From Salibacterium qingdaonense (GTDB lineage: Bacteria > Bacillota > Bacilli > Bacillales > Marinococcaceae): 64,000 bases of DNA. The translations under genes were made by a program, and so were the position numbers. This document shows positions 19,731 to 27,209 of this stretch, piece by piece. The notes under the pieces were generated by a model. It had not been told where the DNA came from, did not search any database, and saw only the letters and a program-made list of their open reading frames with translations. The stretch spans positions 1 through 64,000 of the forward strand of contig NZ_FOTY01000017.1 in the NCBI RefSeq assembly GCF_900114715.1, in the 5' to 3' direction. Positions within the stretch are counted from its first letter, which is position 1. Every line of letters begins with the position of its first letter.

Positions 19731-21014
19731 TTAATTGCCGGCTATTTTAAGCGTTTCAAGCAGCAGTGCGGTGCCGTCCAGGCAGTCTTTGAGTTCCGTG
19801 AACTCTTCCGGACTGTGACTCCTTCCCTCTACACTTGGTACAAAAATCATTCCGGATGGAATATACCTCCCAAGTATCATCGCATCATGCCCGGCGCCGC
19901 TCGGTAAATATTGATACGGCAGCTCCAACGTCTTCGCGGCTGTTTCCATACGGTGCTGCAGCCACTGGGGGACCGGAACCGGAGGGATACGAACCTGAAG
20001 AAGCGTTTCCGATTCCACGTTTCTTTTTTCGGCGATATCAAGCACCACCTGTTCGATGCGCCGGATCATCTCATCCCTCGTATCTTCTTCTATATCCCGG
20101 ATATCCACAATCAAATCCGCCCGTCCGGCAATTACATTTGATCCATTCGGAGAAAGAGTCAATTTGCCGACCGTGGCAACAGCCGTACTGCTGATTTCGT
20201 CCGGAACAGCTTCCACCGCGGTCATCACTTCTGCTGCCGCAGCAGCGGCATCCCTTCTCATATCCATCGGTGTATTACCCGCATGGTCTGTTTCTCCCTT
20301 TAACGTGATTTCCAGCCAGGAAGGTCCTGCTATCCCGTTGACAATGCCGACACTGCTGTCCGCCTGCTCAAGCTGTTTCCCCTGTTCCACGTGCACTTCA
20401 AGGAAGGCTTCAATCGTTTCAGGTGAAAGGAAGCACTGATTCAGTTTGTTGGGCGTGTATCCAGAACGTTTCATCGCTTCAGCTGCCGTTGTATCGTAAT
20501 CATCTTTCATCTGAAACAAGTCTTCTTTCGTCACTTCCCCCATCGCGATGCGGCTTCCGAGCAGTCCACCGCCAAAACGGGCTCCTTCCTCATCGATAAA
20601 GACTGCGACTTCCACCGGATGAGTCAGCCTCCCTTCCTGTTCGATTACCGCCTCGACGGCCATCAGGGAGCTGATACAGCCAAGCGCTCCATCAAAAGCA
20701 CCACCTTCAGGCACTGTGTCCAGATGCGAACCAGTCAAAACCGCCGGCATATCAGGGTTCGTACCTTCAAGCCTTCCGTATAGATTCCCAACTTCATCTT
20801 CCCGTACGCTTAAGCCCGCCTGCTCCATCCAGGACCGGAACAATGCTTTCGCCTCAGCCTCTTCGTCTGTGTATACAAACCTGGTTACTCCACTGTTTTG
20901 CGTTTTTCCTATTTCCGCCATCTCGGACAGCCGCTGCGCAAGAATCCCAGGATCCAGAGAAAGATAATCCCGGCATACCGGCTCCGTTTCAAGCAATCGT
21001 TTTTTAATATTCAT
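19731..21014 (-). CDS. M20 family amidohydrolase (allantoate/carbamoyl type)
   Basis: This is a 427-residue zinc peptidase-family M20 enzyme of the allantoate amidohydrolase / N-carbamoyl-L-amino-acid hydrolase group, cytoplasmic. Metal and catalytic blocks are visible: GSHLDTVPEGGAFDGALG, VAVFIDEEGARFGGG, EVHVEQG, the dimerisation-domain GETDHAGNTPMDMRRDAA, and GAGHDAM with VPSVEGRSHSPEEF near the end. The choice between allantoate, ureidoglycolate and carbamoyl-amino acid cannot be made from sequence. Starts are ambiguous: I prefer ATG 21014, although its GGGGGAG site is close; an in-frame TTG at 21068 has none. No ureide genes lie nearby. Confidence 0.85.
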   Translation of the reverse strand: MNIKKRLLETEPVCRDYLSLDPGILAQRLSEMAEIGKTQNSGVTRFVYTDEEAEAKALFRSWMEQAGLSVREDEVGNLYGRLEGTNPDMPAVLTGSHLDTVPEGGAFDGALGCISSLMAVEAVIEQEGRLTHPVEVAVFIDEEGARFGGGLLGSRIAMGEVTKEDLFQMKDDYDTTAAEAMKRSGYTPNKLNQCFLSPETIEAFLEVHVEQGKQLEQADSSVGIVNGIAGPSWLEITLKGETDHAGNTPMDMRRDAAAAAAEVMTAVEAVPDEISSTAVATVGKLTLSPNGSNVIAGRADLIVDIRDIEEDTRDEMIRRIEQVVLDIAEKRNVESETLLQVRIPPVPVPQWLQHRMETAAKTLELPYQYLPSGAGHDAMILGRYIPSGMIFVPSVEGRSHSPEEFTELKDCLDGTALLLETLKIAGN

Positions 21015-21516
21015 TTGCTCCCCCATTCTCCCGAGTCCGTTCTGCTTTGCATATAGTGTATGAAACAACGGACCCGGGTTAAACCCTGCACGCTCTGCTG
21101 ATCCGCGTGACTTAGAACCGTGACAGGTATACTATGATGATTTTTACGATAACGTTTCCGATTGATAGGAAATCTGTATCATCCGGCCTTTCTGCCGTTT
21201 GATTGATTGTTTTCTATAACGACCGTTTCCTCAAAGCATACACCATACCTTGTCCATTACGACATATTATAAAGCAATTTTTCATTGAAAAAGTTTCCTG
21301 AACAGCCGGATCGTCATTCCTGCAGGTCCGGAGTAACAGGAGTGATGGATGACTCATAAGTACAATAGAAAGAAGTAATTGGAACAACGGCGGTATGAAT
21401 CGTGTCATGTGACGCTTTCTCCACTTCCACAGGACAAAAAGGGAGGGGAAGTACCGCCTTTTTCTTATAAAAACCGCTCACCCTCCATATAAAGAGGGAG
21501 AGCGGTTCTGCATCTC
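21015..21516. other. Intergenic region, only a terminator seen
   Basis: Roughly 500 nt between the M20 gene and the AcuI-type gene. I see no convincing coding frame. It holds the upstream region of the M20 gene and, at its distal end, the terminator at 21471-21508. Confidence 0.5.
21471..21508 (-). terminator. Terminator after the AcuI-type reductase
   Basis: AACCGCTC and GAGCGGTT arms with an inner CCCTC/GAGGG stem, followed on the minus strand by TTTTTAT. It begins nine bases past the stop of the reductase gene. Confidence 0.8.
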
Positions 21517-22512
21517 TCAGGCAAAGGTTACGACTTTTCTTCCCTGCACCCGGCCGGCGAGAATCTGATCAAGCGTGGCAGGAAGCTCATGCAGGGAGAC
21601 ATGATCTGCTATCTGCTTCAGTTCCTCTCCGACTTTCAGGTCGGAAGCGAGCCGCTCCCAGACGTCCAGCCGGCGCGGCATCGGACAGTTGACCGAATCG
21701 ATTCCGGTAAGTGTCACACCCCGCAGTATAAAAGGAAAGACGGTGGTCGGCACCTTGGTTCCCGCGGTAAGTCCACTCACAGCAACGACGCCGTCATACG
21801 CCAGCGTACTCAAGACGTAGGAAAGCGTCTCGCCGCCGACCGGATCGACGGCGCCGGCCCAGCGCTGTTTGTCGATGGGACGGATGCTTTCGGGCTGCAC
21901 GTCGTCCCGGCTTAGAATTTCTGAAGCTCCCAGGCTTTTCAGAAAGTCATGCTCCGAAGATTTACCGGTGCTCGCCGCCACGCGGTATCCGAGATTGGAG
22001 AGCATTGCGACAGCCATACTGCCGACACCGCCTGTCGCACCGGTGACAAGAACCGTTCCATCTTCAGGCTTCACGCCTTCTTCCTGAAGCCGCATCACCG
22101 ACAATCCCGCTGTAAATCCAGCTGTCCCATAAATCATAGCTTCTTCAAGCGTCATCTGTTCCGGAAGCGGTACGACCCAGTCTACCGGAACGCGGGCGTA
22201 CTCCGCGAATCCTCCGTAATGAGAGACACCGAGCTCGTAACTTGTGACAATAACCGGATCGCCTTTGGAAAACCTGTCGTCACGGGATTCTTCCACCACT
22301 CCTGATAAATCAATCCCGGGTACCATCGGATAATCACTTACAATATTTCCATCGGTCATTGCAGCCATGCCGTCTTTAAAGTTCACGCTGGAATAACGAA
22401 CCTTAACGAGCACTTCACCTTCAGGGAGGTCATCAAACGATAACGTTTGTATATCGCGCGTCACCGTGTTGTCTTCTGCTTTATCCACGATCAATGCTTC
22501 AAATTGACTCAT
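21517..22512 (-). CDS. AcuI/YhdH family NADPH-dependent enoyl reductase
   Basis: This is a 331-residue medium-chain reductase of the YhdH/YhfP/AcuI family (acryloyl-CoA reductase-like, zinc-free). The N-terminal catalytic domain has LVKVRYSSVNFKDGMAAMTDGNIVSDYPMVPGIDLSG-type blocks, and the Rossmann NADP loop is VLVTGATGGVGSMAVAML (~150-168). Family members reduce acryloyl-CoA to propionyl-CoA, but the physiological substrate in Bacillus is not established. It is a single gene with its own terminator, divergent from the YitT gene. Confidence 0.88.
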   Translation of the reverse strand: MSQFEALIVDKAEDNTVTRDIQTLSFDDLPEGEVLVKVRYSSVNFKDGMAAMTDGNIVSDYPMVPGIDLSGVVEESRDDRFSKGDPVIVTSYELGVSHYGGFAEYARVPVDWVVPLPEQMTLEEAMIYGTAGFTAGLSVMRLQEEGVKPEDGTVLVTGATGGVGSMAVAMLSNLGYRVAASTGKSSEHDFLKSLGASEILSRDDVQPESIRPIDKQRWAGAVDPVGGETLSYVLSTLAYDGVVAVSGLTAGTKVPTTVFPFILRGVTLTGIDSVNCPMPRRLDVWERLASDLKVGEELKQIADHVSLHELPATLDQILAGRVQGRKVVTFA

Positions 22513-22640
22513 TGTAACCGTCCTCCTTTTTTATCATTCTTTCTTATTTTCCCATCTGCAGCCGGATTCAATCTAATGATTTGCCTTACCGGGAAGTGGC
22601 TATACTAGGAACAGACCACGGATAAAGGAGAACGACCCTT

Positions 22641-23513
22641 ATGACTTACTGGCTGCGCGGCCTGCGGCTCACGAATTTTATTCTGATCGCCATCGGCGCT
22701 TTTATTTTCGCGTTCGGCATCATTCACTTTAATCTCCAGAACGGTCTGGCCCACGGCGGTTTCACAGGCCTCAGTCTGATTCTTTATTACCTTCTCTCCA
22801 TCCCGCCGTCGATATCCAACATCGTCCTGAATGTTCCGCTCTTTATCATCGGCGGAAAACTGCTTGGACGAAAAGTCTTTATCTACAGCCTCTACGGCAC
22901 CTTAATGATGTCGCTTGCTTTATCATTTTTTGAAAATATCTGGCACGCCGAGGTCTTTCTGAAAAATGACATGATTCTTGTTTCCCTGTTTGCCGGCGTT
23001 TTTGCCGGAACCGGCCTCGGGATTATTTTCCGTTCCGGCGGCACCACCGGCGGCGCTGACATTATCGCCCGGTTGTGTGAAAAGTATCTCGGCACCGGAA
23101 TTGGATCGACGATGTTTTTCTTCGATGCCTTTGTCATTACATTCTCTCTCGTTCACCTTACGCTGCCGGAGGCTATGTACACTCTTGTAGCGGTCTTCAT
23201 CGCGACACGGGTAATTGATTTCATCATTGAAGGGGCAAACGCCGCCAAGTCCGCCATGATTATCTCCAATCATACCGATGCCGTTTCAGAAGCGATCACA
23301 CATCGGATGCGCCGCGGCTCCACCGTACTGACCGGCAGGGGAAGTTACACGAAAAATGAGCGGAATGTATTGTACTGTGTCGTTAACCGAAATCAGCTTA
23401 TTCATCTGAAATCCATCATTTCCGAAGTGGATCCCTATGCCTTTGTGTCTGTGCATGACGTGAAAGAAGTAGCCGGCGAAGGGTTTTCGTATGAACCGGA
23501 AAAGGGGACATAA
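22641..23513 (+). CDS. YitT family membrane protein
   Basis: This 290-residue integral membrane protein has five or six hydrophobic segments in the first ~200 residues (LTNFILIAIGAFIFAFGIIHF, GFTGLSLILYYLLSIPPSISN, IFRSGGTTGGADIIARL). A soluble C-terminal DUF2179 domain follows (~220-280: GSTVLTGRGSYTKNERNVLYCVVNRNQ). The YitT/YebE-type family is widespread in Bacillota, and its transport substrate is unknown. Ribosome site AAAGGAG lies ~10 nt before ATG. It stands alone between a divergent and a convergent gene. Confidence 0.9.
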   Translation: MTYWLRGLRLTNFILIAIGAFIFAFGIIHFNLQNGLAHGGFTGLSLILYYLLSIPPSISNIVLNVPLFIIGGKLLGRKVFIYSLYGTLMMSLALSFFENIWHAEVFLKNDMILVSLFAGVFAGTGLGIIFRSGGTTGGADIIARLCEKYLGTGIGSTMFFFDAFVITFSLVHLTLPEAMYTLVAVFIATRVIDFIIEGANAAKSAMIISNHTDAVSEAITHRMRRGSTVLTGRGSYTKNERNVLYCVVNRNQLIHLKSIISEVDPYAFVSVHDVKEVAGEGFSYEPEKGT

Positions 23514-23747
23514 AACGTTGCCGTCCTCTTTGCATAATGACGTTTACACTGCTGCTTGGTATGGTAAACGTCACTATGACCTGTTCTATGTTACGTTTAT
23601 ACGGACCGCGCCCCTCCTAAACTGTCTCATGAATCATTTATACTTACGTTTAAAGCGTTTTTTCCTCTCCTTTTGGCCGTCGGTCGTCGTATGACCAAAA
23701 CCAACGTCAACTTTCACCGCGAATGTACAGATGATCTTATATATAAA

Positions 23748-23772
23748 GAGGACCCCGTTGTCCGGGATCCTC
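23748..23772 (-). terminator. Terminator after pbuG
   Basis: GAGGATCCCG pairs with CGGGGTCCTC around ACAA, followed by TTTATATAT on the minus strand, ~27 nt past the pbuG stop. The rest of 23514-23747 shows no gene. Confidence 0.75.
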
Positions 23773-23798
23773 GTTAGTTATGGAAGAAAGTGCATGGA

Positions 23799-25112
23799 TT
23801 AAGCCCCTAAAAAGGCAAAATAAATGATAAACACAAAGAACAGCGCGTACATGATCGGGTGAATGTCACGGCCTTTTCCTTTTAGCACCATCGTGATTGG
23901 ATAAAAGATGAATCCAAGCGCAATCCCGGTAGCGATGCTGTACGTCATAGGCATCGCCACCACGGTTAAAAAGGCCGGGAGCGCCATTTCGAGTTTATCC
24001 CACTCGATCAGGCGGAGTGACGATGCCATGAGCACGCCGACGATAATGAGTGCCGGACCTGTTACCTCGTCTGTGACGACGGTAAGAAGCGGCGAAAAGA
24101 ACAGAGATAATAGAAACAGCACACCGGTGACAAGGGAGGCAAAGCCTGTTCTTGCCCCTGCTGCGACGCCGGATGTTGACTCAATATAAGCGGTGGTCGT
24201 GGATGTACCAAGCACCGCCCCAATCGAGGTGGCTGATGAATCCGCGAGAAGCGCCCGGCCTGCGCGCGGAAGCTTATTGTTTTTCACAAAGCCGGCCTGA
24301 TTGGCGACCCCGTACAGCGTTCCGGCTGTGTCAAAAAAGTCGACAAACAAAAAGGTGAGAACCACAATGGCAATCTGCCCGGCCATCTGGGCACTCCACT
24401 CCAGTTCGCCGAGGAAGGTGAACGCCGTTCCGAATGTCGGCGCAAGACTCGGCACGGAACCGACGACGGCATCAGGAAGGCTGATGACTCCAAACAGCAT
24501 ACCGGCTGCAGCGGTGATGACCATTCCGTAAAAGATGCCCCCCTGAAAACCAAGAACCATCAGTACAACTGTGACAAGCAGGCCGAAACAAGCGAGAACG
24601 GTCGTCTGCTGCGTCATATCGCCCAGCGCCACCATGGTTGATTCATCCGCAACCACAATGCCGGTATTCTGAAAACCGATAAATGCAATGTACAGCCCGA
24701 TACCGGCGGCAGCCGCGTATTTTAACTGGGAAGGGATCGCGTTGATGACTTTTTCACGAATCCCAAAGAGCGTAATAAAGATAAAAATAACACCAGAAAC
24801 AAAAACACTGAAAAGCGCGATCTGCCAGGGTATCCCCATCGTTAAAACAACCGTGTAGGTGAAAAAGGCGTTAAGCCCCATGCCTGGTGCCAGCGCAATC
24901 GGGTATTTGGCAATAAGCCCCATAATTAACGTCCCTACTGCAGCGGACAAAGCCGTAGCCGTAAAGATAGCTCCTTCGTCCATACCTGCTTCGGACAGAA
25001 TGCTGGGATTCACAAACAAGATGTAAGCCATCGCCAGAAAAGTGGTCAGGCCGGCCATGCTTTCCTGTCTGTACCCCGTTCCCCATTCTTCAAATTCAAA
25101 ATAACGTTTCAC
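23799..25112 (-). CDS. pbuG: NCS2 family purine permease (PbuG type)
   Basis: This is a 437-residue adenine/guanine/hypoxanthine permease of the AzgA-like NCS2 family. About 12-14 TM segments cover the length. Typical blocks are QESMAGLTTFLAMAYILFVNPSIL, ALAPGMGLNAFFTYTVVL, the substrate-site region LFVDFFDTAGTLYGVANQAGF and GTSTTTAYIESTSGVAAGARTG. The start is GTG with a GGGGGA site. A guanine riboswitch with an attenuator precedes it, and it lies next to guaA as in B. subtilis, which supports PbuG (hypoxanthine/guanine uptake). Confidence 0.93.
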   Translation of the reverse strand: MKRYFEFEEWGTGYRQESMAGLTTFLAMAYILFVNPSILSEAGMDEGAIFTATALSAAVGTLIMGLIAKYPIALAPGMGLNAFFTYTVVLTMGIPWQIALFSVFVSGVIFIFITLFGIREKVINAIPSQLKYAAAAGIGLYIAFIGFQNTGIVVADESTMVALGDMTQQTTVLACFGLLVTVVLMVLGFQGGIFYGMVITAAAGMLFGVISLPDAVVGSVPSLAPTFGTAFTFLGELEWSAQMAGQIAIVVLTFLFVDFFDTAGTLYGVANQAGFVKNNKLPRAGRALLADSSATSIGAVLGTSTTTAYIESTSGVAAGARTGFASLVTGVLFLLSLFFSPLLTVVTDEVTGPALIIVGVLMASSLRLIEWDKLEMALPAFLTVVAMPMTYSIATGIALGFIFYPITMVLKGKGRDIHPIMYALFFVFIIYFAFLGA

Positions 25113-25159
25113 AAGCTATTCCCCCATTTTCTATCAGGGTGTACGTGTGCACCCCGTAT

Positions 25160-25201
25160 AATAAGAAAAAGCTCCAGATGCATGATGCTGCATCTGAAGC
25201 T
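25160..25201 (-). terminator. Attenuator of the pbuG riboswitch
   Basis: AGCTTCAGATGCA pairs with TGCATCTGGAGCT (one G-U) around a 6-nt loop, followed by TTTTTCTTATTAT on the minus strand. It lies ~50 nt after the aptamer and ~50 nt before pbuG. Confidence 0.85.
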
Positions 25202-25252
25202 TCAACCACAAAAGTCGGACGAAAGAAAGACGCTGCTTCTTTCGGTCCAGAA

Positions 25253-25318
25253 TTCGTAGTCAAGCTATTTACGGCAGCCTGTAGAAACCAGCGGACCCTA
25301 TTACCGCTGTTATACGAA
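25253..25318 (-). promoter_or_regulatory. Guanine riboswitch aptamer of pbuG
   Basis: P1 is TTCGTA/TACGAA, P2 CAGCGG/CCGCTG with loop TAATAGGGT, J2/3 GTTTCTACA, P3 loop containing TGCCGTAAATA, and 3' junction TTGACTACG. C in the GAC position specifies guanine. A terminator hairpin follows, so ligand is expected to shut the permease off. Confidence 0.93.
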
Positions 25319-25336
25319 ACGCTTCATATAGAGACA

Positions 25337-25373
25337 GCCATCTGTTTTTATTATTTTACCCCGAACAGATGGC
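25337..25373. repeat. Perfect 10-bp inverted repeat between guaA and pbuG leader
   Basis: GCCATCTGTT and AACAGATGGC enclose a 17-nt AT-rich loop. No T-run follows on either strand, so a simple terminator is unlikely. The loop includes CCCCG next to GAACA, a partial PurBox core (CCGAAC). It may be an operator. Confidence 0.45.
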
Positions 25374-25438
25374 AAAAGCAGTCATTTTGTCAAATAATTG
25401 AACAAACATCCGGATGGCCGGAAACCGATATCTTCTCT

Positions 25439-26977
25439 TTACTCCCACTCAATCGTGGAAGGCGGCTTAGACGTGATATCATAAACGACCCGGTTCACAT
25501 GCTGGACTTCGTTCACAATTCTCGTGGAAATGGATTCAAGCACCTCATACGGGATTCTCGCCCAGTCCGAGGTCATACCGTCCACCGACGTTACCGCGCG
25601 GACGCCGACCGTATAATCATAGGTTCTCGCGTCTCCCATAACACCAACGCTCCGCATATCCGGAAGGGCGGTGAAGTACTGCCAAATCTCACGGTCGAGC
25701 CCGGCGTTACTGATTTCCTCACGCAGAATCGCATCCGATTCGCGCACAATCCCGAGCTTTTCTTCCGTAATCTCACCGAGCACGCGGATACCCAGTCCAG
25801 GTCCCGGGAACGGCTGGCGCCACACGATGTCGTCAGGAACGCCGAGTTCCGTTCCGAGCTGGCGTACTTCGTCTTTGAATAACGTATTAAGCGGTTCAAT
25901 CAGGTCCATGTTCATATCTTCGGGCAGTCCGCCGACGTTATGGTGGGACTTAATCGTCTGGGCGGTATCCGTGCCGCTTTCAATAACATCGGTGTAAAGC
26001 GTACCCTGGGCTAGATAATCCATGTTTTCGAGTTTTTCCGCTTCCTCTTCAAACAGGTAGATGAACTCATTGCCGATGATTTTCCGCTTTTCTTCCGGAT
26101 CGGAAACGCCCTCCAGTTTCGTCAGAAAACGCTCCTGGGCGTCAATTTTCACCATGTTCATGTTGAAGTCGCCGGCAAAGGTGTCCATGACGCTCTCCGC
26201 CTCCCCTTTGCGGAGAAGACCATGGTCAATGAACATACATGTAAGTTGATCACCAATGGCCTGGTGAATCAAGGCTGCGACCACAGAAGAGTCCACCCCG
26301 CCGCTCAGCGCACAGAGTACGTTTTTGTCTCCTACCTGTTCGCGGATCAAGGCGGTCTGATCTTCTACAAAATTGCTCATCGACCATTCTCCGGCACAGC
26401 CGCAGATCGTAAAAGCAAAGTTCTTAAGAATAGCATCGCCGTGCTCGGTATGGCGGACTTCCGGATGAAACTGCACACCGTAAATCCCGCGTGCTTCATC
26501 ACTCATCCCCGCCACCGGGCAGGAGGCATTGCCGGCGTCGGTTCGAAATCCTTCCGGTGGTGCTGTAATCAGGTCTCCGTGGCTCATCCATACCGTCTGC
26601 TCGTTTGAAAGGCCCTGATAAAGCGCGGAGCTGTGCTGCACCTGAAGTGCTGCCTTTCCGTATTCGCGGTGATTCGATGCTTCCACCCGGCCGCCGTAGT
26701 GCTGCGTCAACAGCTGCATACCGTAGCAGATTCCAAGAATCGGAATCCCGAGTTCATAAATGGCCGGATCGGCAGCCGGGGCTCCTTCGGCGTAAGCACT
26801 GCCGGGTCCGCCGGAGAAAATAATACCCGACGGCTCTATCTCCTTCAGCTGCTGCGCCGTGACAGATCCCGGATGCAGCTCACTGTAGACACCAAGGTCT
26901 CTGATGCGGCGGGTAATCAGCTGATTGTATTGACCGCCGAAGTCAAGAACGACGATCCTCTCCGTTTCGTTTGACAT
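25439..26977 (-). CDS. guaA: GMP synthase (glutamine-hydrolysing)
   Basis: This enzyme converts XMP to GMP with ATP and glutamine. The 512-residue protein has the class I amidotransferase domain at the N-terminus ([24 protein letters not shown] with catalytic Cys, [13 protein letters not shown] with His-Glu). The ATP pyrophosphatase P-loop [19 protein letters not shown] and the dimerisation domain ending in [13 protein letters not shown] follow. I chose ATG 26977 (AAAGGTG 9 nt before; conserved start [15 protein letters not shown]). The in-frame extension upstream lies in the riboswitch leader. Length equals B. subtilis GuaA (513). Confidence 0.96.
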   Translation of the reverse strand: MSNETERIVVLDFGGQYNQLITRRIRDLGVYSELHPGSVTAQQLKEIEPSGIIFSGGPGSAYAEGAPAADPAIYELGIPILGICYGMQLLTQHYGGRVEASNHREYGKAALQVQHSSALYQGLSNEQTVWMSHGDLITAPPEGFRTDAGNASCPVAGMSDEARGIYGVQFHPEVRHTEHGDAILKNFAFTICGCAGEWSMSNFVEDQTALIREQVGDKNVLCALSGGVDSSVVAALIHQAIGDQLTCMFIDHGLLRKGEAESVMDTFAGDFNMNMVKIDAQERFLTKLEGVSDPEEKRKIIGNEFIYLFEEEAEKLENMDYLAQGTLYTDVIESGTDTAQTIKSHHNVGGLPEDMNMDLIEPLNTLFKDEVRQLGTELGVPDDIVWRQPFPGPGLGIRVLGEITEEKLGIVRESDAILREEISNAGLDREIWQYFTALPDMRSVGVMGDARTYDYTVGVRAVTSVDGMTSDWARIPYEVLESISTRIVNEVQHVNRVVYDITSKPPSTIEWE

Positions 26978-27007
26978 GTCCCCATTCACCTTTCTCCTGT
27001 TAGTAAA

Positions 27008-27062
27008 ATAAAAAAAACCGGAACCCATCTCCAGATCAAGAAAAACGAAGACAGATTCCGGG
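27008..27062 (-). terminator. Attenuator before guaA
   Basis: CCGGAA (27056-27061 on the minus strand) pairs with TTCCGG (27018-27023), extended by weaker inner pairs, and is followed by eight T residues. It lies ~25 nt past the aptamer and ~30 nt before the guaA start, the position of a transcription-OFF platform. Confidence 0.75.
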
Positions 27063-27087
27063 ATATACGTATCTCCGGCTATCCTGC

Positions 27088-27147
27088 CTTCGTAGTCCAA
27101 TCTGAAACGACCGGGTAGAAACTCTTTCCCTTGAAAGATATACGAAG
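27088..27147 (-). promoter_or_regulatory. Variant guanine-riboswitch-like aptamer of guaA
   Basis: The purine-aptamer core is intact. P1 is CTTCGTA/TACGAAG, J2/3 is GTTTCTACC, and the 3' junction is GGACTACG with guanine-type C. Both hairpins are reduced: P2 TCTTTC/GAAAGA carries a 4-nt loop AAGG, and P3 CGGTC/GATTG carries a 6-nt loop GTTTCA, without the CCGTAAA consensus. The element is ~60 nt instead of 66-72. The usual L2-L3 kissing contact is therefore altered. Guanine sensing is inferred from the core. Confidence 0.75.
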
Positions 27148-27179
27148 CTGGTATTGTCTACTGCTGAAACATGCCTACT

Positions 27180-27209
27180 ATTTTAGCAGTCCGCCTGTGA
27201 AACGGTCAA
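27180..27209 (-). promoter_or_regulatory. Probable guaA promoter
   Basis: -35 TTGACC (27204-27209), 18-bp spacer, -10 TAAAAT (27180-27185), reading into the guaA leader about 30 nt before the aptamer. The -35 overlaps the last codons of the transglutaminase gene. Confidence 0.65.

Noticed and set aside
25388-25393. TTGACA as the pbuG -35 box
   Set aside because: No acceptable -10 lies 16-18 bp downstream; the real pbuG promoter is unresolved.
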